From assembly GCA_963556495.2 (NCBI GenBank), contig OY747702.1:15347403-15411402 (forward strand): a stretch of DNA of 64,000 nt, written 5' to 3'. The position numbers and the translations under genes are program-made. Each line of letters begins with the position of its first letter. The first letter of the stretch is position 1. The notes beneath the pieces are model-generated. The model searched no databases, was not told where the DNA came from, and saw nothing but the letters and a program-made list of their open reading frames with translations. This DNA is from Valencia hispanica. Taxonomy: Eukaryota > Chordata > Actinopteri > Cyprinodontiformes > Valenciidae. Below, piece after piece: positions 44,530-55,754 of this stretch.

Positions 44530-47500
44530 ATGGCTACTCTAAGGTTTGTCACATGGAATGTTCATGGAGCTGGCACCAGAGAGAAAAGAGTTAAGATTTT
44601 TAACCAGCTTAAAAGAATAAAGGCAGATGTTGCCTTGTTAGAAGAAACCCATAAATCTACCTCAGCTGCAGTTGATCTTAAATCCCCTGAGTTTCCTAAT
44701 GTGTTTTCTGCATGCTATAACTCTAGACAAAGGGGAGTAGCAATATTAATAAATAAAAAATTTAATTTTACAGTAATAGATACAGTTACAGATCCAGAGG
44801 GTAGATTTATTATAGTAAAACTATCTATACATAACCGAAAGTTATGTATTGTCAGTATATATGGTCCAAATGTTGATGACCCCTAATTCTTTCATTCCTT
44901 CTTCTCTGTGCTCCTTGAACACATGGATTGCTCACTTCTTTTTGGGGGCGACCTCAACTTTGGTTTAAATGAAGAAATAGACAGGCTCAGAACAGCAGGG
45001 ACTCAGCGCAGCTGGAAATCTATAGATATAGTCAAACAGTACATGAGCGATTATGGACTTTGTGATGCATGGCGATTTCTTCATCCCAGTGACAAAAAAT
45101 ATACTTTCTTCTCAAATGTCCACCATTCGTATTCTTGACTGGATTATTTGTTAGTCAGCAGCTCACTGTTGACTGACATTTCAGACACTGAGATACACCC
45201 TATAGCTGTTAGCGATCATGCTCCTGTTTCTCTAACTTTAGTAAATAAAACAGAAACACCTCAAAGCAAAAATTGGAGATTTAATATATCATTACTTAAA
45301 GTGTAACTTAACCCCATGAAAAAGCATAACCCCGCCCCCAGACAACATTTGAAAAATTCTACAAAGTGGGCGGTGCCAGGAAGAACGGAGGGGTATGGCC
45401 AAGTGTGGAGGATGAGCGGAGGGGGGAACGTGGGGGTGTGTTCCAGAGGACAGTGACAGCTTGCTTAATGTGACACTGAAACATGGACAGTGACCAAATC
45501 GACGTTGGCAGTTTTGCGACTGAACGATCTGATCAACATTCATCTGATTTGAACGTTAGCCTATGTTAGCATTACCACTCAGAGACCGGACCCATCCTGT
45601 CTCCCTCTGTCTCAGGCGGCGCTGGCTCGGCGCCCTGATCCATCTGGATCTCGTCCGTCGTCACCGGAGATAGAGAGGTAAAGGGAGGCTTTATGTAGCC
45701 CAGCGCCCCGAGCCGTATCAATTCGAGCCGCTGGCTCGGGGCGCTGAGTCAGCGCTGCCCGAGGCCGCCGGTGCTACTGAGGGAGAGAGAGACAGGATGG
45801 GTCCGGTCTCTGAGTGGTGATGCTAACGTTCAAAACAGTATGTTAGCTATGCTACCTAAGTGCTAATGTGATAATAATGGTGACCTGAAAAATGCAATCC
45901 AACCCCAAACTCGCCAGGGGGCCGGTATGTCTGATAGTTTTATACCCAAACCCACGGGGCGTGTCTGTGACAACATGGCTGCTGTGACACAGTCAATGCC
46001 TGTGACGTAAAGATGTACCGCTCTCCACCAATCACAAAATTCAAATGCAGTAGCCACCATTCAACCCTAAGAGGGCAGCACTAAGATGTTTTTAGACCAA
46101 AAAGTGTAGAATTAAACAATTTTACACCAAAATGTAAAAAAATCCCAAGAAACTGAAAGATTGCATTGGTAAATACCCATTTATACAGTTTAGAAGCAAA
46201 AAAAAGTTGTTTTGGGGTTTAGTTACTCTTTAAGGATAAAGAATTTGTTAAATATTTTGAAAAAGAGTGGGCTTCTTATTTGGAATATAATGACCTACAT
46301 GGTATGTCACCATCCATTCTTTGGGAGGCAGGGAAAGCTGTGATTAGAGGTGAAATAATCTCATTCTCATGAAATAAAAAGAAAATGGAAAAAAAACGTA
46401 TTCAGGAATTAGAAGAAACTATTAATTCATTAGAAGCTTCTCTAGATGAGGAGAGACTAGGCAAAATCTGTAAAGCAAAGCTAGAATTAAATGAAGTTAT
46501 TAATAAACAGACCCAGTTCTTAATTCAAAGACTTAGGATAGAAAACTTTGAACAAGGTAATAAATCAGGTAGATTTTTGGCTAAGCAGCTTAAACTTAAT
46601 TAAGAAAAAACAACTATATCTGCTATTAAAGATCAGACCGGGAATACAGTATATGATCCTGGAAGAATAAACAACACCTTTAAAGAATTTTACAAGGCTT
46701 TATACTCACCAGAGATAAACCCATCAGATCATGAAATTGAACATTTTTTGGATAACATAACACTACCTGAATGATCTGAAAGTTAAGCAATGGCCCTATA
46801 TTCACCACTAACAGCAGCTGAACTCCAGGAGGCCCTCCAAAGCATGCCCAATAAAAAGGCTCCAGGCCCAGATGGATTTCCAGCAGAGTTCTATAAAGAA
46901 TTCTGGAATATTCTGGACACCAACGCTCCACAGAATGCTGCAGGAAACCAAGGAAAATGGCCGACTTCCACCAAATATGAATTCTGCCTACATTAGTCTT
47001 CTACTAAAATCCGGTAAAGACCCTTTGTTTCCTACCAGCTATCGTCCCATATCCCTCATTAATGTTAAACTTAAAATTATCTGCAAAGCCCTCGCAAAAA
47101 GGATAGAGAAAGTAACCCCTCTTATAATACATCCTGATCAAACTGGTTTTATTAAAGGGAGACATTCCTCCACAAATTCACGTAGGCTAATAGATTTAAT
47201 AGATTTTTCTTACTGTAAAAACATTAAAACTAATATATTATCTCTAGATGTAGAAAAAGCATTTGATAGAGTTAACTGGAAATTCTTATTTGCAACCTTA
47301 CATAAATTTGGCTTTGGAAATTCTTTTATAAACTGGTTGACAATATCATACAGTTCACCAACAGCATGTATCAGGACTAATAACCAAACATCATCTAGGT
47401 TTTATCTTCAGAGAGGTACCAGGCAGGGATGTCCTCTCTCTCCCTCCCTGTTTGCTATTTTTATTGAACCACTAGCTGCAGCAATCAGGCAAACTCACAA

Positions 47501-47940
47501 TATTAAAGGCATAAAGTGCAATAACATAGAACATAAAATCAGTCCTTATGCAGATGATGTATTACTTTTTCTCCAGCATTCACAAACCTCTTTCTCTCAG
47601 GTAATTGGGTTGATAAACTCTTACTCAAACTTTTCAGATTATTCTATAAATTGGTTAAAATCTACAGTTCTTCCAATTAATTGTTCTGTCCAGAATCCAA
47701 CTAATACACAACTGCGGTCAGGGAATATTACTTATTTAGGTATCAATGTCTCACCAAGACTGGCAGATTTAATAAAGATAAACTACATCCCACTTTTAAA
47801 AAAAGTGGAAGATGATCTTGCTAGATGGAAATCCCTACCCATATCACTTATTGGAAGGGTTGCTTCAATAAAAATGGTTTTGCCCAGAATCAACTACTTA
47901 TTCTCAATGATCCCAAGTAAACCATCACTAGACTGGTTTA
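44530..47940 (+). pseudogene. L1 ORF2: endonuclease and reverse transcriptase, disrupted
   Basis: The frame starts MATLRFVTWNVHGAG at 44530, an APE-type endonuclease. Catalytic landmarks are W-N-V-H-G, L-E-E-T-H, Y-G-P-N, G-G-D-L-N-F and V-S-D-H-A-P, so the domain is complete to about 45250. Stops interrupt it at 44884 (TAA) and 45136 (TGA). After the TTAA element the same frame continues at 46234. A coiled linker (46385-46600) precedes the RT: K-K-A-P-G-P-D-G-F-P at about 46852-46881, then after a frameshift Y-R-P-I-S-L-I-N, D-Q-T-G-F-I-K-G-R, L-S-L-D-V-E-K-A-F-D-R-V, G-T-R-Q-G-C-P-L-S-P and the catalytic Y-A-D-D at about 47548-47559. The thumb is cut at about 47940. It would perform target-primed reverse transcription; this copy cannot. 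Confidence 0.9.
45300..46229. mobile_element. TTAA-flanked foldback element inserted in L1 ORF2 (930 bp)
   Basis: TTAA flanks both ends (45296-45299 and 46230-46233). Inside are inverted termini: left AGTGTAACTTAACCCC and right, inverted, AGAGTAACTAAACCCC. The TTAA duplication points to piggyBac or Kolobok. Internally about 50-bp arms (45566-45616 and 45776-45826; for example GAGACCGGACCCATCCTGTC versus GACAGGATGGGTCCGGTCTC) fold back around a GC-rich loop. No transposase. The L1 frame is continuous across the site if this block is ignored, so it landed after the L1. Confidence 0.8.
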
Positions 47941-50850
47941 CTTGGGGTGGGATCACTTGGCTGATGGTGCGCTGGACGTCGTGGCCCCAACCTGGGGTTG
48001 GGCTTTGGTGGCTTTGGGTGGTAACTCCTGATGGCTGCATGCGGTGCCTTAGGGGGTTGCACTGACGGACATGGGTTACTGGCCTGGTGGCCGTGCTGCG
48101 CCTGGGTAGGGTCTGGGGTGGGCCTGGGGATTCGGGGCTCTGGGGCGCTGCACTCCCTAGCTGTGGTCCTGGCCGGGGATCGGCCAGCGTGGGGTCTCTG
48201 TTGCCTGTGGGGGTCGGGGCCGACCGGCATGCGCGGCCGCCTCTCTCTTTTTCTTTGGGCCGATTGTCATCGCCGGTCCCTGTATGGCATCTCGCCTTGT
48301 TTGCTGGTTGGGGTGCCTGGCTGCTGGTCGCGACGGCTAGGTGGCATTTCTGGGCCGGATCAGTCCTTTTTCGCACTGGACTTAGCTCCTGGGTCTTGGC
48401 CTTTATGCGTTGCGAGACGCTGGGGTCGGGCGTTTTCCCGGGTTCGGTTGGACCTGCGGGTGGACTGGCCAGGTAGTGGGCATGCAGGGCAGGTGGGTGG
48501 GGCGTTGGGTTTGGCTGTCTGCCGGGCCATTGAGCAGAAATGGTCGCTCCACAAGGGAATGGGGCTGGTGGATGTCGGCCTGGTGAGACGGCCGCCTGGT
48601 TCATCGGCTTGCTCCTGGTCTGGGCGGGTACGTCGCCGGGGTTTGGGCTGCTGGGACCTCCGATGCGCAGGTGGTGCTTGGGGCCTCCTTTGTTGGCGGG
48701 GAGGCTATTGCTAACTAGCAACAGGTGCTCTCCCCCTACGAGGGACGGGGGGAGGGGTGTGCTGGAGGGGGGGCGAACTCAACCTGGGTGTCTAGTGTCT
48801 TTTGTGTTCTGATAGTAGAGCGAATGCCAGGGTGGGTTTAGTTCTCCTTCTGGGATGGGGCTGGAGGGACTGTCTTGGGGTCCGTGGGGCTTGGTGGTGC
48901 TGTGGCCGTGGGCCCCGGGTTGAACGTGCCATGGCCTCCCTCCCCTGGTGGATCCCGGTGAACAGCGGTGCCTATTGGGGTCAGTGGGGGAGCTGGCTCC
49001 CTGGGAAGGCATTTTGTCTCCCAGTCCTTCCCTCCCCATCCCCGAACACCTTTGTCCACCCACTCCATCACTTTACCACTCATATAGGGTCTTGGGGCAT
49101 GGGCACATCACTGGGTGCGAGGAGGGGTTTCCCTGGGTCCCAATTTTAATATACAACTTAGACACTCCCACTTATAACATTTTCATGCGACACACATGTA
49201 GGGACTTTGGGGTGGGCACACTTTTCAGCATCCAGAGGGGGAGCGGTTTAATCAGCTTCACCTCTGGTGCCGGTGGCCACTGTTGAACCACATATAGATA
49301 CTGAGGGCTTGGGGTGGAGGTTGGGAGATGTGTGGCTGCCTTCCCCACATCCCACCCCTCTGTTTTAAATGCACATTATAACAACACGCATCAACACCAT
49401 ACTCGAGCGGGAGGACAGAGGCTATGGGTCTTCTCACACCCCTGTTTGCTACGGACCATCAGGGATTGGGGTCTGGAGGAGGAACAGGTGGTCTGGTCGG
49501 GGTCCTGGGCTGTCGGGCTGCTTCGCCACTGTGGGGCCCTTGGCGGTCTGCTTGTCTCCGTCCTAGAAGGTAGGGGGTCCATTTCCCGGGTTCGGGGGCT
49601 GGTGGCTCTACTGGGGCATCGGTACCTGGACCTGGGAGCATGAAGTGTGTATGGGGTGTGTGAGTGAGGGTACAGCGTCATTTCTTGGTTGTCTTGGTGA
49701 GTTAGTGAGAATGTATGTGTTTAAGAGGGAGGGAACGTATGACTGTGTCTGTATGTCTTTGTCTGCCTGTCAGGTTGGGTATTGGGCTGCCCTCTCGCCT
49801 GGCGCACCTCAGGCCTTACATTTAATAGGGGGCCTATTTCCCCTCCGTCACTCCCCACCAGTGACGGATGCCCATGCCTACTGGTGCGTCGGTGGTCAAT
49901 CCGGTTCGGACCTGGTGCGTGGCTGGCCGGGCCTGGGGGGGCCTGTGTGTCGGTCGGCCGACGCGCTGGGTCGATATCTTCCTTTGGTTGGTTGGGGCAC
50001 CTCTTTTAGGGGTGCCAGGTTTGGGATTGTTGGGTGGTGCCTGCTCGGTGGCTCGGCGGGATACGGATCCAGCATCTCTGCTCGTTCCATCACCTGTTCT
50101 GTGCACACCGTGCGTGGTCGGTTCATTGGCAGGTTGGACTGGCCCTGGCCTTTGTTGGATGCCTGGTCTCGGCGCTCTGCGTTGCGTGGGATCAGGACTC
50201 GGGAGCTGGTACAACTTGGTGTCCAGGTGCTGGCTGAGCTCGGCCTGGGAATGCCGTCCGTCCGCTGCAGCTATCGGTGGGGGGCCCTGACGTGGGGCAG
50301 GGGTGGGGCGCTGGGATGTTGGCGGTGGGGATTGGCCCGGGGTGGTGGTGGCGCGTGGTGGCCGTCTCTCAGGAATCGATGCAGACATGAAGGAGATCAG
50401 AGCCAAGACGTCCAAAGGACCCCCAGAGCCCCAGGCGGACCCGGGCGGGGCCGACCGCATCCCCCCTCGTCGGCCGGTCCCTTGTTGGGTCCCTGCTGGG
50501 GGGTGGGGCGCCCCTGGGCCCCGGCTCTCCCGGTCCATGGACCGGCCCGCCCTGGCGCGGCTGGTTGCCAGCGGGGCCCGTGAGCTCATCAATGCTGCCC
50601 CCCGGGCCCCTGCATAGTAGCCCCTGGACGTTCCCCTGGAGTTCTCCTTTGCTCCTCTCTTGGGGGATGCGGTCGGCCCCGCCCAGGTCCGCCTGGGGCT
50701 CTGGGGGTCTTTTGGACGTCTTGGCTCCGATCTCCTTCATGTTTGCATCGATTCCTGGGAGACGGATTGATGCCTGCTCACACCAGCTATCGAACACTCT
50801 TATGGAGAAACCTTATCTGCACCAGCATGCTCACACACATACATAGATGT
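47941..50850. repeat. GC-rich 2.9-kb repeat block, probably retroelement 3' UTR
   Basis: Base composition switches abruptly at about 47941 from AT-rich L1 to strongly G-rich sequence (GGGG/CTGG/GGCC words) on the + strand, and reverts near 50850. Overlapping open frames on both strands up to 312 codons (for example 49645-50583 +, 50592-49834 -, 48721-47894 -) show only Gly/Pro/Arg/Trp-rich composition and no domain, so I do not call genes. I recall this kind of sequence as abundant in fish genomes next to L1-like ORF2, which would make it a long 3' UTR joined to ORF2 by an internal deletion. An independent repeat is the alternative. Confidence 0.55.
50362..50765. repeat. Large hairpin: 104-bp inverted arms, ~196-bp loop
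   Basis: The left arm (50362-50465) runs CCGTCTCTCAGGAATCGATG ... GACCGCATCCCCC. The right arm (50662-50765) is its reverse complement with only a few mismatches (for example GCAGAC/GCAAAC, CAAAGGACC/CAAAAGACC, GACCCGGGC/GACCTGGGC). The loop contains a smaller palindrome, CCGGTCCATGGACCGG at 50529-50544. Because the arms match, nearly the same peptide is encoded on both strands. It lies at the end of the GC-rich block. Confidence 0.85.
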
Positions 50851-51270
50851 GGGGTCTCTGGTGTTTACAGATATATTCTTGGGCTGAGGTTATCATTACT
50901 AGAGCTTGATTAATCGGTACCATGAGTTTTTTTGTGACATTGTTGTTGTTTTGTTATTTCCATTTTTGTGTGATGTGGTTGTTTAGTTCTTAGTTCACGA
51001 TATTTGGTTTATTTTGTCAATGTTCCTTTTTTGTTTTGTTTTGTTTTTTCTCCTCTCTCTGCCGTCCTTTGGGTATGGAGGCAGACTTCAATGTTTTCCT
51101 GTGTTTTCTTTGTTCCCCTTCCTCTCTTGTATTTTCAACTCACCCTCTCTCATGACTTTTTGTTTCCTACCTCTCTTCTTCATCTTCTTTCTTTCTTCCC
51201 CTTAATTTTCCGTGTCCGTGTCCATAACATCAGGAAATAAAACCCCCAGCAATTCATAATAAAGATTTTT
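50851..51270 (+). mobile_element. Probable 3' tail of the retroelement
   Basis: A T-rich, C-poor stretch after the hairpin ends CATCAGGAAATAAAACCCCC, then AATTCATAATAAAGATTTTT, with two AATAAA-type polyadenylation signals (51235-51240 and 51259-51264). This is the arrangement expected for the end of a retrotransposon transcript. The connection to the upstream L1 is inferred from order and orientation. Confidence 0.4.
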
Positions 51271-53177
51271 CACACATATATCAAGTGGAGTACTGTAGCA
51301 AAAGCTGCACTCCTCCGCTTGTGAAAGTAAATCTGTTGGGCTTCTACTTGGTACTCGGATAAAAATTCTGAGCTCCACACTGCCAAACAGGACCAAAAAA
51401 AAAAAAAGAAAGTATGAGTGTCGGTCGAAGTCTAAAACAGTAGGTTTTGCATTATTGTGCACTTTTGGCAGCGTGTAATGCCGAAAACAGAGGCTTCAGC
51501 GGTTTAGTTCTTGACTGTGCGGATAGAGCTATCATTATGATAATACTGAGGTCTATCATACTTATCTGCTAATTGACTGCCTAACGAGGTGGCGTCCATT
51601 AGAAAGCTCATTAATAGCTCATCATCACCACTGATAGCTGTAATAACAGCATGGTGGGGATTTCAAGGTCTTACATGATTTTGTGTGTGCGGGAGAACAA
51701 GGGATGCTACGACATGTTTTGTATTGTTAAAATAATATTGGTATTTAACTTTTTAACTTATATTTTTCTTTCTTTTGGAACACTGGTATTGCATGACTTC
51801 ATTGTAGCGTCCCCACTATTTGTATTGGTAGGTTCAAGACACTTTTAAGACATTTTTTACCAAATGTAAAAGAAAATCATATATCTGGCACCATTATTGC
51901 TGTGGTTTTCAGTGTCTGCTCAATAAATTAAACGTTTGTATTGCATTATAGGAATATTGCAATATAGGAAATTTACCTGTTTGTGGATTTTTCTGTAGAG
52001 AATATCTCAGCTTGTGATGCTGTAATATATAAGCACAGTGCTACTTGGTACGCTATTGGCTGGTGTTTGCAAAGGAGCCAATCTAGGAGTGCTATTTATT
52101 TTGTTGGTGCTGATAGGCTGTACCCCCAGAAGCGGCGAAGAGGAAGATTGTATCTGTTATCTTCTGCAGTAGTGCAAAGACAGTTTTCACTGTGCGTATT
52201 AATACACATTAAGGTATATTTGGTGTTTGAACTGTTAAAATAGGCAATAATAAGTGTTTTTAGAGGGGGTCCATATATTCATAAATTTTAGCTACTTGCA
52301 GGCAGTTGTAGTCCCTAACCCCCACAAATACTCATGGTACACTTTCTTACAGTGTGTTTCCGATCTATCCATTCAAATGAACACCTACACAACTATTTGT
52401 TTTTATTATTTCTACATCCTATGAGGGGTACAGAAAATATTTAGATGACTAGTTAAAAGCAGATTACTTATCTGGCTATCCTTCACAGCAACATTACCAA
52501 TTAAATACAGTTGTTCTGTTTTCTCTTGGAGAGGCACATGCAGCCCTTTAACTCTTGCCTGTCTACTTTAGAGAATTCTCTGGATAAAACACTATTTTCT
52601 TTCCAGCTGAAATCCTTGCCATCATTGAGCGTCTGTCGAATACAGCCGAGGTTGTAGTCACGATTTAGTCAGAAATTTCAGATGCAAAAAAAAGAAAAAG
52701 TGTATATTGTTGAGAAGGTGTTTTCACTCTAATTTAAAGCCTATCTTAAAGGAACAGACACATTTAATTTATGACCCTGGGCTCTCTCTGAGCTCTCATT
52801 TCACCTTCCCGCGTGCTCGTTCATTTCTGTAAAAAGGAGCAATAAGAACAACAATTATATATTTTAACAGCGAGACATCGTTCGCTGGACTCAGTTCTAG
52901 TAACTGAGCACAGCTTTATCTCAGTTTAAGGTTTTTATTGAAACAAGAGTTAAAGAAAAGGAAACTCCTCCCACATAGATCTTTGTTCACAGAATGGTCA
53001 CAGCTTCTTCACACAAGGCACACAGGATGTACCACATTCCTTTTGATTGTTCACTGTTTCTAAGTGTTTCCACATACACTACAAAATTAAACCCTCATAC
53101 AACATTTACAGAATTTTTTTCTCGTCAATATATATTTTTACTGGTGGTTGCTGACAGTTCTGTGTTGTACATTGCAG
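51271..53177 (+). other. Intron sequence upstream of the il1rapl2-like exon
   Basis: No other exon or recognised repeat. The 3' end has a T-rich tract (about 53108-53170) leading into the acceptor ATTGCAG. Confidence 0.7.
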
Positions 53178-53310
53178 GTATGCCCCTCAGTCTGGACTGC
53201 AAGGCCTTTTTTGGCTACAGTGGGGAAAACAGGAGGCCCATCATCTACTGGATGAAGGGAGAAAAGTTTGTGGAAGAACTAGCAGGACACATTAAAGAAA
53301 GTGAAGTCAT
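53178..53310 (+). CDS. il1rapl2: IL-1 receptor accessory protein-like 2, internal exon (third Ig domain)
   Basis: A 133-bp internal exon of a single-pass synaptic-adhesion receptor of the IL-1 receptor family (three extracellular Ig domains, one membrane helix, cytoplasmic TIR domain). The acceptor is TTGTACATTGCAG| and the donor |GTAAGTACAG. It begins with the last two bases of a split Gly-type codon and ends with the first two bases of an AT. codon, so the frame is open throughout. The translation includes [16 protein letters not shown] and [18 protein letters not shown]. These contain the first Cys and the core Trp of the third Ig domain. E-E-L-A-G-H-I is the IL1RAPL2 form; IL1RAPL1 differs here, as I recall. 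The domain's second half must lie in an exon beyond 64000. Its length is not a multiple of three, so skipping would shift the frame. Confidence 0.88.
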
Positions 53311-54115
53311 GTAAGTACAGCAGCGTTTATGGAAAATAAGCTTTCATAGCATTAACATGCCCAGTCATTATGTGGGGGACAACACAATGGAGATAATCAA
53401 GGTGGTTCAATGTTGAACACACATTGGAAATAAAGAAAAACAGGGTTACACTCAGGTTTACAGGTGTCTAAATGACTCGACTAAATCTTCACTGCTCACA
53501 CAGTCTGCCTCCAGTTTCTTTATTTAGGATTTATGACTCACAGGGCAGTCTCTGACAGGATTCTTCTCAACTCGCCTGAAAAAATTATGAATCCTAATAA
53601 TAAAGTTTAATTGAATTCTTTTTCTCCCCTGATGGGACCAATTACATTGGACTCTACTGGGAAAAGACTGGTTGTCTGCAGGGCATCAAACATCATTAGA
53701 ACAACCTGCCTGATCACCATGACAACCTCTGGAACATTTATAATGTCATACTCACTTCTCTCTTGCACACACACACACACACACACACACAGTGTGTAAC
53801 AAAAGACAGGATGTCTGTGTCCCCTGAAACACCTGACCTTGACCAACCTAACTCTTCCTTGTGCAAAGTCTGAAGCTGTTTCTTTTCAAACTTCTGTAAA
53901 AAGATGGAAAAGACTGTTAAAAAAAACCAGTGATCCAACCCAACCCTGGGTAGGATTTGCTTTAATCCATTAAACATTTATAGACGAATGCAAGGCCAAG
54001 TCCCATTTGAGCTTTACAGTTCTATCAGTAGGGGTAGGTTTATGGATAACACAAAAAAATGGCAATTTCAAATACTGATAAAAGTATATCAACCTTCCTT
54101 ACTGCAGCAGAACTG
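53311..54115 (+). other. Intron sequence downstream of the exon
   Basis: Starts with the donor GTAAGT. No continuation of the Ig domain is found here or further downstream in the window. Confidence 0.7.
53766..53791 (+). repeat. (CA)n microsatellite
   Basis: About 13 CA units, about 455 bp downstream of the exon. Confidence 0.95.
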
Positions 54116-54272
54116 TGGGCCTTTTTCCAACGAGCTGGTTCCAGTGCTAGTTTGGTGCCAGAGCCTGACTTGGAACCAGGTCTTTAGTTTTCCACCACCA
54201 AAGCACCAGTTTCTTGGTTCCGAACCAGTGCTTAACCTAGCACTAACTCATTGCTGGGCCAGAACTCAGGTT
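54116..54272. mobile_element. MITE-like fragment with GGTTCC/GGAACC words
   Basis: GGGCCTTTTTCCAACGAGCT at the start, followed by repeated GGTTCC and GGAACC words (54139, 54171, 54216, 54269), resembles fish MITEs whose ends read CTTTTCCAC and which contain GGTTCCGG. Termini are not clearly paired, so identity is tentative. Confidence 0.35.
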
Positions 54273-54279
54273 CCATTTC

Positions 54280-55107
54280 CAGTCAAAAGTTTATACATAC
54301 TCATAATAGGCATGAATATCCTATAAATTTAAAGCCATGCACAGGCTGGAATTATTATAATCAAAAAACTCAAGAAGAAGAAACAATTATTTGTGTGTAC
54401 AAGTTTAAATGTAGTGTGAATTTTCTCTAATCCACACAGGTTCAGAATGATAAATACCAGCTGAGACATATAAGTACAACCAGACTAATGTTTAGATAAA
54501 TGTCCTTTAGCAAGCTGCAGAAAAAACACATGATTTTTTTGGCCATCAACAAGCTCATGGCATATATATGGCTGTGTTTTTAACAACCCTTTGTTTGCAG
54601 AAATGTTAATTTATTTAAATCAGATGATACCCTGGTACTATCAGGCATCGTCCTTAATGGCTCAATGGGTTAAATGTTGTGGCCATCATGGAAGATTAAT
54701 GTTAGCCTTGTTTATCCATCCATGTCTTGTGCCTTGTTTGGGTTTCCTGTCCTTAAATTGTGTACAGACATGAACTTTTGGGTCCACAATCTTGGTCTCA
54801 CGGGACAGAAAATCCATTAGAATGATCCGGAACAGCCCAGCAACCACCAGGGCACAAGTGTATTGTGACCTAGAATCTCCTGGAACCCCTAGCATAACAT
54901 TAACATGGCCTTGGAGGGTGCCAGCACAGAAAGAAACTCCTGCTCCAACATTGAGACCTTCATCTGTGACTGAAAATTTAATTTGCTCAAATGGACATGA
55001 CAAATACCTTCTGGAGAAAGGTACTACAGTCCGATGACCATATTGAGAATGAGCTATTTGATTCAATTACAATAAGTAAGTTTGGAGGAGTCATGGTGGG
55101 GCTTTTA
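54280..55107 (+). mobile_element. Tc1 transposon 5' half, + strand
   Basis: Starts with a Tc1-type terminus, CAGTCAAAAGTTTATACATA. Further in, 54800-55100 encodes across frames R-M-I-R-N-S-P-A-T-T-R-A-Q-V (DNA-binding linker), then [10 protein letters not shown] and K-F-G-G-V-M-V-G, corresponding to F-W-R-K-V-L-W-S-D-E of intact relatives with the first catalytic Asp. Similarity to this family stops at about 55107, where a different Tc1 family begins on the other strand. Confidence 0.7.
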
Positions 55108-55741
55108 AACTTTCCAAATCCCCCTGTGTAGTTGTGGGCTGTTTTCTCACCGTTTTCAAGATCATGTGTACCCCAACGAGGTAAGATCTGGCATGGAGCC
55201 CCAGGTCGAGGGAGAATGTCAGTGATCTTATATTTATTCCATTTTCTAATAATTACTCCATCAGTTGATCTCTTCCCACCAAGCTGATTGCCTATTGTAG
55301 ATTGGCTCATCCTAGTCTTGTGCAGGTGTACAATCTTGTCCCTGGTGTCCTTGGACAGCTCTCTGGTCTTGGTCATGGTGGAGGTTGGAGTCTGGCTGTT
55401 TGAAGGTGTGGACAGGTGTCTTTTATACAGATAAGAAGTTCAAACAGGTGCCATTAATACAGGTAACTAGTGGAGGATAGAAGAGCTTCTTAAAGAAGAA
55501 GTAACAGGTCTGTGAGGGCCAGAATTCTTGCTTGTTTGTTGGTGCTAAATACTTATTTTCTGCACCAGTACAGAAATTAAGTTGTAAAAAATCATACAAT
55601 GTGATTGTCTGGATTTTTCTTTTACATTCTGTCTCTCACAGTTGAAGTGTACCTATGATGAACAGATACAGACCTCGCTCATCTTTTTAAGTGGGACAAC
55701 TTGAACAATTGGTGGCTGCCAAAGACTTTTTTGCCCCACTG
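55108..55741 (-). mobile_element. Tc1 transposon 5' half, reverse strand
   Basis: The terminus CAGTGGGGCAAAAAAGTC (reading back from 55741, next to TA) belongs to a common fish Tc1 family. The transposase start lies at 55376: [20 protein letters not shown], then a helix-turn-helix with [11 protein letters not shown] and I-I-R-K-W-N-K. After about residue 65 the frame is lost, and the sequence ends at the junction with the oppositely oriented Tc1 fragment near 55107. The N-terminal paired-like domain is recognisable but no catalytic residue remains. Confidence 0.8.
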
Positions 55742-55754
55742 TATATATATAATA

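Larger units (their letters stand above)
43091..47940 (+). mobile_element. L1-type LINE with ORF1 and ORF2 (defective)
   Basis: A long L1-clade retrotransposon in the + orientation: a 5' UTR with promoter-like motifs (43124-43160), ORF1 (43331-44137), a pyrimidine-rich inter-ORF spacer (44138-44529), and ORF2 endonuclease and reverse transcriptase (44530 to about 47937). A 930-bp TTAA element interrupts ORF2 at 45300-46229. ORF1 has one nonsense codon; ORF2 has several nonsense codons and at least one frameshift near 46915. After residues S-M-I-P-S-K-P-S-L-D-W-F (ending about 47940) L1 homology stops and a GC-rich block begins. The C-terminal part of ORF2 is missing. Confidence 0.9.

Noticed and set aside
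48031..50797. Several long open frames (up to 312 codons) on both strands
   Set aside because: They lie in a very GC-rich block with few stop codons, overlap one another on both strands, show only Gly/Pro/Arg/Trp-rich composition and share the inverted arms.
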